Assembly: GCF_021278985.1 (NCBI RefSeq)
Contig: NZ_CP082833.1
Coordinates: 1,674,001-1,738,000, forward strand
From: Citrobacter rodentium NBRC 105723 = DSM 16636
Lineage (GTDB): Bacteria; Pseudomonadota; Gammaproteobacteria; Enterobacterales; Enterobacteriaceae
Direction of reading: 5' to 3'
Length of the DNA stretch: 64,000 nucleotides
Positions 58,901 through 64,000 of the stretch are shown piece by piece (position 1 is the stretch's first letter; the number at the start of each line of letters is the position of its first letter). The notes beneath the pieces were generated by a model, which was not told the origin of the DNA, did not search any database, and worked only from the letters and a program-made list of their open reading frames with translations. Position numbers and translations under genes: made by a program.

Positions 58901-59860
58901 ATGAAAATTTGTATCGACGACGGCTCCACCAACATCAAGCTGGCATGGACTGAGAACGGCGAACGCCGCAACGCCATCAGCCCGAACAGCTTCAAGTCGG
59001 AATGGTCTGCGCCGTTCGGTGGCACGCAGCCCGCGAACTATATGCTTGATGGCGTGCGCTATGGTTTTGATCCGGTCAGCGATCGCTTTGTCCAGACGAC
59101 CGACACGCAATACCAGTACAGCGATGTGAATGTCATTGCCATTCATCACGCGCTGGTCAAATCAGGCATCACGCCACAGGAGGTGGATGTTGTTGTCACC
59201 CTGCCACTGAGCGAGTATTTCGACACAAACGCCCAGCCGGATATGACCAACATCAACCGCAAAAAAGCGAACGTTATGCGCCCGGTGGAGTACCAGAACG
59301 GTGAGGCATTCACTATCCGTAATGTACGGGTTATGCCTGAATCCATTCCGGCTGGCTTTAAAGCACTGGCTGACATGAGTCCGTTTGAATCCCTGCTGAT
59401 TGTGGATTTGGGCGGAACCACGCTGGATGTGGCAAAGGTTCAGGGACAACTGGCAGGTATCAGCCAGGTGTTTTGCGATCCACACGTAGGCGTTTCCCTG
59501 ATGGCCGATGCCGTACTGTCGGTGATGGCCACTAACGGTATGCGTACCAGTCACCACATCGCCAATACCATTATCGAACATCGCCATGATGAAGCCTGGT
59601 TGCGCCAGCACATCCACAATGACGCGCATTACGCCAGCCTGATGGCGGTTATTCGTGAAAAGGAAGAAACACTGAAACAACGCGTGATCCGCGCGCTGGC
59701 GGGTTTTTCGGGTTACGGGCGGGTGATGGTTGTCGGTGGCGGGGCGGAGATTGTGGCACCCGCTATCCGCGAAGCCTGCGGAGTTAATGCGACTTTCATC
59801 GCGGACGGGGTGCCACAGTTTGCTCTGGTTAATGGGCTGTACGCAATGGACAAGGAGTAA
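58901..59860 (+). CDS. ParM/StbA-like actin-type partition ATPase
   Basis: This 319-residue protein is an actin-fold plasmid segregation ATPase of the ParM/StbA type. The phosphate-1 motif is IDDGSTNIKLAW at the N-terminus, the phosphate-2 motif is VDLGGTTLDVAK near residue 168 and the adenosine motif is VVGGGAEIVAP near residue 278. AAGGA lies upstream of the ATG. It is directly followed by its presumed adaptor gene. Such pairs are typical of plasmids and plasmid prophages. Confidence 0.9.
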   Translation: MKICIDDGSTNIKLAWTENGERRNAISPNSFKSEWSAPFGGTQPANYMLDGVRYGFDPVSDRFVQTTDTQYQYSDVNVIAIHHALVKSGITPQEVDVVVTLPLSEYFDTNAQPDMTNINRKKANVMRPVEYQNGEAFTIRNVRVMPESIPAGFKALADMSPFESLLIVDLGGTTLDVAKVQGQLAGISQVFCDPHVGVSLMADAVLSVMATNGMRTSHHIANTIIEHRHDEAWLRQHIHNDAHYASLMAVIREKEETLKQRVIRALAGFSGYGRVMVVGGGAEIVAPAIREACGVNATFIADGVPQFALVNGLYAMDKE

Positions 59861-59864
59861 ACCA

Positions 59865-60176
59865 ATGACGACACCAACCAGACGGATAAGTTTCTATCTG
59901 AAGCCCGCCGCCGTCAAGAACGAAGGCGAAGCATGCGCCTGGCTGGACAGCCTTACACCAGAAGCCCGCAAAAGTGGCCAACGCGTGGCTTTTCTGGCAG
60001 GGCTGGCACTTCTGAAAATGAATCCGGCAGAGGCTTACCGACTGGCTGCATGGGCTGACGATGAAGCGTTATCCCTGACGCAAACCAGGACAGAACGCCC
60101 CGTATCACAACCAGCACCAACCGCACAGATAACCTGTCAGATGGCCGGAAATATCCGGGCGTTATTTCCCGAATAA
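59865..60176 (+). CDS. ParR/StbB-like partition adaptor
   Basis: This 103-residue protein starts four bases after the ParM-like gene and has the basic N-terminus (TPTRRISFYLKPAA) and helical middle (ARKSGQRVAFLAGLALLKM) of plasmid StbB-type DNA-binding partners. It should bind the centromere and connect it to ParM filaments. Identity rests partly on its position. AAGGAG precedes the ATG. Confidence 0.75.
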   Translation: MTTPTRRISFYLKPAAVKNEGEACAWLDSLTPEARKSGQRVAFLAGLALLKMNPAEAYRLAAWADDEALSLTQTRTERPVSQPAPTAQITCQMAGNIRALFPE

Positions 60177-60266
60177 CACGTATTCGCCCCGATATCCCAT
60201 CTCACAACATAAAGAACGGGGTGCAAAGCACTATGCACCCCGTTCCAATACAACCAATCAGAAGAT

Positions 60267-60770
60267 CTACACATCTTTCTCAAGTGGCCTGGCTTTCCAT
60301 CTCTTCACCAACCACTCAAATTCCTGGTAAGCCGTTTTTGATTGGGTATCCTCTCTGATGGCTTTAATCAGGGGTTCCGCAATATCATAAGTCGTAACGA
60401 CCGTTGTAAAGGATGTTCGCTTAATCATCCTTTCATCGTAAATCCCTTCACGGATACTTACGGCCACTCTCTCATAAAAGTTAAGAATGTACTGGAATTT
60501 GCGACGTTCAGTCATCTCTTCTTCCGTAATCACCCCGCCTTCACAGGGAAAGACATAAGCACGAAACGATTTTCCTGAACGATGAATGCGTCTGAGAAGA
60601 TGTAGCGATTCCAGGTATTCTTTGTCCTGGCGACTTTCAAATAAAAAATTAGCAGTCTGTGTTTTTTTGGCTGTACGAATGTTATAGATAATCGTGCAGA
60701 TAGCAACTATGACGCCAAACAGGACTATCACGTTACTAATGATTTGTATCGCTGTTGAATCCAGAGTCAT
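60267..60770 (-). CDS. DUF4760-family membrane-anchored accessory protein
   Basis: This protein of about 167 residues has an N-terminal membrane helix (IISNVIVLFGVIVAICTIIY) and a cytoplasmic helical domain with LNFYERVAVSIREGIYDE, the hallmark of DUF4760. Function unknown. It is inserted on the opposite strand between the early genes and cos, a common site for phage accessory genes. I prefer the ATG at 60770, with GAAGGA upstream; the ATG at 60785 sits in the T run of a terminator. Confidence 0.75.
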   Translation of the reverse strand: MTLDSTAIQIISNVIVLFGVIVAICTIIYNIRTAKKTQTANFLFESRQDKEYLESLHLLRRIHRSGKSFRAYVFPCEGGVITEEEMTERRKFQYILNFYERVAVSIREGIYDERMIKRTSFTTVVTTYDIAEPLIKAIREDTQSKTAYQEFEWLVKRWKARPLEKDV

Positions 60771-60785
60771 CTTTCCTTCACCCAT

Positions 60786-60812
60786 AAAAAAGGCGGAGAT
60801 AGACTCTCCGCC
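60786..60812 (-). terminator. Terminator/attenuator before the DUF4760 gene
   Basis: Read on the minus strand, GGCGGAGA, a five-base loop and TCTCCGCC form a perfect eight-base-pair stem followed by six T. It stands between the 11-residue frame at 60831 and the DUF4760 start, so it can only act by reducing readthrough into that gene. Confidence 0.8.
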
Positions 60813-60830
60813 TCATAGAGGTTAACGCAT

Positions 60831-60866
60831 TTAGAAACCATCAAATTCATCAAACACTTTTTTCAT
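60831..60866 (-). CDS. 11-residue leader frame with a strong ribosome site
   Basis: The frame encodes MKKVFDEFDGF and is preceded on the minus strand by GGAGGGG five bases before its ATG, the strongest ribosome site in the prophage segment. It ends 19 bases before the terminator hairpin. The peptide is acidic and not membrane-like, so a toxin is unlikely and a regulatory leader peptide is more plausible. Confidence 0.45.
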   Translation of the reverse strand: MKKVFDEFDGF

Positions 60867-61148
60867 ATTAACCCCTCCGCTTCAAACATGTTCTTAGATT
60901 AACGTTACTTAGTTAACCGGGATTTTGTGTTTACAGATCCACTTCGCCCGATTCACTGAAATTTTTAGTCAATCCAAATTAACGCAAAGCTAACCCGCAT
61001 GTCAAATATATGGCCATTTTCTGACTGCACAATAGTGCACAAATTTGCACAATTTTTTTGAACGACTTTTTGCCCTTCCGGCCCGCGTGGCGGCTGGATC
61101 CGTCAAGGATCCGTGCGTGCACAAAAAAACGCGTTTTTTCTGCGCGCA

Positions 61149-61167
61149 GGTGACGGGGGAACAGCCC
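61149..61167. other. Candidate cos cohesive-end site
   Basis: GGTGACGGGGGAACAGCCC resembles the 19-base cohesive ends of P2 and 186 (as remembered, both rich in GGCGGGGAAAGC). The position, between gene A and gene Q, is the one expected. Confidence 0.4.
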
Positions 61168-61425
61168 GCGTTTCAGGAGGTAAATAGCATTCCCTGAGCG
61201 ATGTCGCAGCGACACAACAGAATGTCCATATTTCTCACGCTGAGCGTGAAAAAGACGTGAGGGCTTTTGATTTGATGGGGTGAAAGGTAAGGCCGTCAAA
61301 ATCGCACTGAGGCGGCGAGAAAATACAGTCAACGCGGTGGGATTGCGTAAGAGTCTGACCGTCGATGGTGGCGATATACTGGAAGGCGTCGTGAAATTAT
61401 CTGATTGATACAGGAGCTGGAGAGT

Positions 61426-61450
61426 CGGGGCATAAATTTTTTATGCCCCG
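61426..61450. terminator. Hairpin downstream of the portal gene
   Basis: CGGGGCATAAA pairs with TTTATGCCCCG around a three-base loop, 27 bases past the portal stop. There is no T run beyond the stem on either strand, so it may be a processing or stability element as much as a terminator. Confidence 0.6.
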
Positions 61451-61476
61451 GCGAAGCAGCAGACAAGCGAAGCGCG

Positions 61477-62523
61477 TCAGGATGTGGGCTGGGTGTCTAA
61501 CAGTGCGTAAGGGTTAAAGCGGATCACCTCTTCGCCAAGCCAGTCATTGATGTGCTTCATGGCCTCCATGACGGGCATCAGCTCGTTAATTGCGTAAACC
61601 CGCGCGGCCTTCTCCACATCACCAAACGCACTTTTTTCACCCGGCATCGCCCCCATCAGTTGCGGCGGAACGCGGTGCGCAGCCAGCACATCATCACGGG
61701 ATGCCGCCTTAACATTCATGAACTCATCCTTTGCGGTGATCTGCTGGAACGGCAAAATTTGCACCCCCTCTTTGCCCCCGTTGGGCGCATGAATGAGCAC
61801 ATTTTTAAACGCACCACCACCACGTGCACCCTGTAACGTTTCTTTCAGGGAGTCCATGCTTTCGCGGTTTACCTGCGCTGCACCGATGTAGATAATGCAC
61901 CCGGCGTGGGATCCATTGTCGTAGTACAGTTTTCTGAACATGTCCGCCGAATGAGACAGGCTGGCCGAGAGTAATGCGCCGAGATATTCCGGCATGCCGT
62001 AGATTTCCTGGTTAATATCCGGATTCATCAGGTGGCACACTTTGCCAGGGCGAAACTGAAACGCATCCTTGCCATCCTGCACATACCACCATGATTCAAG
62101 ATCACTTCCGCGTCGCATGTATTTCGCCAGGGCGTGCCGTAATTTAAGCGGTTCGCCGAGCATATTGCTCCGAAGCTCAAGGAATGCGTTACCGAACACA
62201 AACCAGTCCAGCGCCAGCGCCGAGAAATCCTGCCGGGAAAGCAGCGGGTGCGGAATATAGCAACCGAGCAATACATTGCGCTTAAAGTAAAGCGCAGACT
62301 GATGCCAGGACGTTTGCCGGGCGGCTCTTGCCAGACCGTACCAGTCCACCGGGGTTTCATACCACCGCCCGTTATCAGCACAGTACATATTGTCCAGCAA
62401 ATCATGCCCGGTCAGGCGATAAGGACCATCAAATGTGAATGCACTGAGAGACGATTCTTTCCTGAGCGCATCAGCGAGATCAATGCGTGAACTCATGCGC
62501 ACTTTTTTATTTTTTCTGCTCAT
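61477..62523 (-). CDS. Q: Phage portal protein (P2 gpQ-like)
   Basis: This 348-residue protein forms the DNA entry portal of the capsid. It matches the P2 gpQ family in length and in regions such as WHQSALYFKRNVLLGCYIPH, DWFVFGNAFLELR and GEKSAFGDVEKAARVYAINEL (all family-typical). It follows the terminase gene directly, its start touching the terminase stop. Confidence 0.93.
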   Translation of the reverse strand: MSRKNKKVRMSSRIDLADALRKESSLSAFTFDGPYRLTGHDLLDNMYCADNGRWYETPVDWYGLARAARQTSWHQSALYFKRNVLLGCYIPHPLLSRQDFSALALDWFVFGNAFLELRSNMLGEPLKLRHALAKYMRRGSDLESWWYVQDGKDAFQFRPGKVCHLMNPDINQEIYGMPEYLGALLSASLSHSADMFRKLYYDNGSHAGCIIYIGAAQVNRESMDSLKETLQGARGGGAFKNVLIHAPNGGKEGVQILPFQQITAKDEFMNVKAASRDDVLAAHRVPPQLMGAMPGEKSAFGDVEKAARVYAINELMPVMEAMKHINDWLGEEVIRFNPYALLDTQPTS

Positions 62524-64000
62524 CAGAACTCCATAACCGTGAAACGCTCGTTTTCTCCTTCGCCGCCAATTGGTTCGTTAATGACAGCAAGCATGGTTGC
62601 CCACGCAAGGTCGCCGTGGCTGATCCCCCTCGCGCGGTCCGTTTCGTAAGTGATAAAGCCGCCCGGTGTTTTCACCTTACGCACGGCGTTAAAGGCCGCG
62701 ACCAGCTCGCGTTCGGCGCGATCGTATTCCCACCGCCCGGCACGCATTATTTGCAGCATTTTCAGTACCAGCGACCGTTTTGATGACAGCGTGAAGGTGT
62801 ACGGAATAGCGGCAGGGAAAAACCGTTTCACTATCTGATAAACAGCCTCCCCGTTCCCGCCCGTCACATCAATGCCGATGTGTTCCACGTTGTAGCGACA
62901 CGTGAACTCTTCAATGACTCTGGCCTGTTCTTCAAACTCCAGCCCCTGAACGCGTCGCGTCTCCACCGTTCGAAAACGGCCACCAGGAACAGACGGAGGA
63001 ACCACCACGGACACAGCGCCGCTGTCGCCGTTGCCACTGCTGCCGTTTGCGTCATACCCAATCCATACCGGACGATTCCCCATCGGGCGGGGAGCAAAAG
63101 GTTTCCAGTCTTTCCAGTCGTCGTATCCGTCAACACCGCAGCCAATCAGGATATTCAGGTTAAATGCCGATTCCCCTTCGCGGACAAACTCACACATATA
63201 GAGATTGAGGAACTCGTCTTCGGTGTTTTCATCACGAATTTCGTCGATATCGGTGTGTTTCCAGCCGTGATTAACCACATCTTCCAGCGTGACAATTTGC
63301 CGCCACGTCCGGTCAGGGCAGATAAGCCCGTTATGCAGCGTTTTCCAGTCCACAGAAAAACGCTGGCGTTTATGCGAGGCCTTTTTCTCGTTCCAGCGGT
63401 CGCCGTTCCAGTAGGCGTATGCCTCGTGCGTTTCGGTGGATGGCGTGGAGAAGTAGGTGCGCCGCAGTCCGCTGAGGGTTGCCATAGCGCCAGCCACCTT
63501 GCGCAGTTCAGCAAAGCGACTGACCCAGAAAAATTCATCAAAATAAAAATTGCCCGTATAGGACTGTGCCGACGCAGCAGAAGTGCCGAGAAAATGCAGC
63601 TCTGCGCCGTTGGAGAGGATGATTTTATCGCCCCCTTTCAGCTCCACATCAACTTCAGCCGCGGCCTTCTGAATAATGCTTTTAAACTGGAACGCCTGAC
63701 GACGCGACGCAGACAAAAAAATCTGGTTACGCTGGTAAGGTTGCGCCACATCGTCACGCAGCGCCATCAGCAGAGCTTCCTGTGCAAAATACCAGGTCGC
63801 CCCAATCTGTCGGGATTTCAGGATCATCCTGTTACGTATCCCGGCTTCCCTGCAAAGTGTCAGGGAGTCAAACCAGCCCCGCTGATGCCACTCCAGCCTG
63901 CTGATGATTTTTTCCCGCAGTGCGGCAATCTGTTCCGGCGTGAAATGATTTTTGAGTTTTTTCGCCCGGCCTTTCTTTCCTGCGGCCATCACATCCGGCT
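62523..64000 (-). CDS. P: Terminase large subunit (P2 gpP-like), 5' partial
   Basis: This is the C-terminal 490 or so residues of the packaging ATPase/nuclease; P2 gpP has about 590, so the N-terminus lies beyond the window. The ATPase part includes NRMILKSRQIGATWYFA and YFDEFFWVSRF; the RNase H-like nuclease part shows acidic residues in IGYDANGSSG and GIDVTGGNGEAV. The ATG at 63989-63992 is probably internal. It is cotranscribed with the portal gene. Confidence 0.93.
   Translation of the reverse strand, partial: PDVMAAGKKGRAKKLKNHFTPEQIAALREKIISRLEWHQRGWFDSLTLCREAGIRNRMILKSRQIGATWYFAQEALLMALRDDVAQPYQRNQIFLSASRRQAFQFKSIIQKAAAEVDVELKGGDKIILSNGAELHFLGTSAASAQSYTGNFYFDEFFWVSRFAELRKVAGAMATLSGLRRTYFSTPSTETHEAYAYWNGDRWNEKKASHKRQRFSVDWKTLHNGLICPDRTWRQIVTLEDVVNHGWKHTDIDEIRDENTEDEFLNLYMCEFVREGESAFNLNILIGCGVDGYDDWKDWKPFAPRPMGNRPVWIGYDANGSSGNGDSGAVSVVVPPSVPGGRFRTVETRRVQGLEFEEQARVIEEFTCRYNVEHIGIDVTGGNGEAVYQIVKRFFPAAIPYTFTLSSKRSLVLKMLQIMRAGRWEYDRAERELVAAFNAVRKVKTPGGFITYETDRARGISHGDLAWATMLAVINEPIGGEGENERFTVMEF

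Larger units (their letters stand above)
60867..61476. other. Non-coding cos region between DUF4760 and portal genes
   Basis: This 610-base stretch has no convincing gene. It contains GC-rich inverted repeats (GGATCCGTCAAGGATCC near 61097-61113; ACAAAAAAACGCG/CGCGTTTTTTCTGCGCGC around 61120-61146; a hairpin at 61426-61450). In P2-type phages the cohesive-end site and the start of the late leftward genes lie at this position. Confidence 0.6.
49823..64000. mobile_element. P2-family prophage (left part, continues past the window)
   Basis: The order int, repressor, cox, small early genes, replication A, cos region, then portal Q and terminase P on the minus strand is the P2 layout. Capsid, lysis and tail genes should follow beyond 64000. 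Extra modules are an immunity RNA/Icd-like unit, a partition pair and a DUF4760 gene. Confidence 0.93.

Noticed and set aside
60979..61332. 117-codon minus-strand frame in the cos region
   Set aside because: It crosses several inverted repeats and the candidate cos site, lacks a clear ribosome site and shows no recognisable domain. It cannot be fully excluded.

Overview
The window is a chromosomal segment of an enterobacterium closely related to Escherichia and Salmonella. Many proteins match their E. coli counterparts almost residue for residue, and the order aceK-iclR-metH-yjbB-pepE, lysC-pgi-yjbEFGH-psiE-xylE-malGFE/malK-lamB-malM-ubiCA-plsB-dgkA-lexA-dinF-yjbJ-zur is the E. coli order. 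Extra or replaced genes (a DUF523-DUF1722 protein, a PanS-like carrier, an rtcR/rtcB unit without rtcA, a lactose-family PTS operon) suggest a Citrobacter-like species. That assignment is an inference from gene content.

Layout. 1-6.6 kb: the end of aceK, an unrecognised gene where E. coli has arpA, iclR, and the B12-dependent methionine synthase metH. 6.7-8.2 kb: a REP/BIME cluster split by a complete IS621-type IS110-family element, whose bridge RNA guides can be read against both the target and its own ends. 8.2-18.7 kb: yjbB, pepE, a frameshifted blc, the DUF523-DUF1722 gene, rluF, yjbD, a PanS-like carrier, and a sigma-54-controlled RNA-repair unit (rtcR divergent from rtcB plus a nucleotidyltransferase). 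18.7-26.8 kb: lysC, apparently without its lysine riboswitch, then pgi, the exopolysaccharide-type yjbEFGH operon and psiE. 26.9-31.7 kb: an accessory PTS operon (IIA, IICB, oxidoreductase, TIM-barrel-like protein, GntR/UTRA regulator). 31.7-49.3 kb: xylE, the maltose regulon with its MalT/CRP control region, ubiCA, plsB, dgkA, the LexA-controlled lexA-dinF pair, yjbJ and zur.

49.6-64 kb: a P2-family prophage, cut by the window end. It begins inside or next to a truncated TraF-like gene and runs int, repressor, cox, a run of small early genes, a P4/C4-type immunity RNA module overlapping an Icd/Ash-like reading frame, the rolling-circle initiator A, a ParM/ParR-like partition pair, a reverse-strand DUF4760 accessory gene behind a short-ORF/terminator leader, a cos-like region, then the portal (Q) and terminase (P) genes on the minus strand.

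The most interesting signals are the self-consistent bridge RNA element in a REP sequence, the three-part P4-like RNA immunity switch inside a P2-like phage, the leader/attenuator arrangement before the DUF4760 gene, the partition cassette in an integrating phage, the rtc unit lacking rtcA, and the missing lysC riboswitch. No tRNA, rRNA or CRISPR array was seen.
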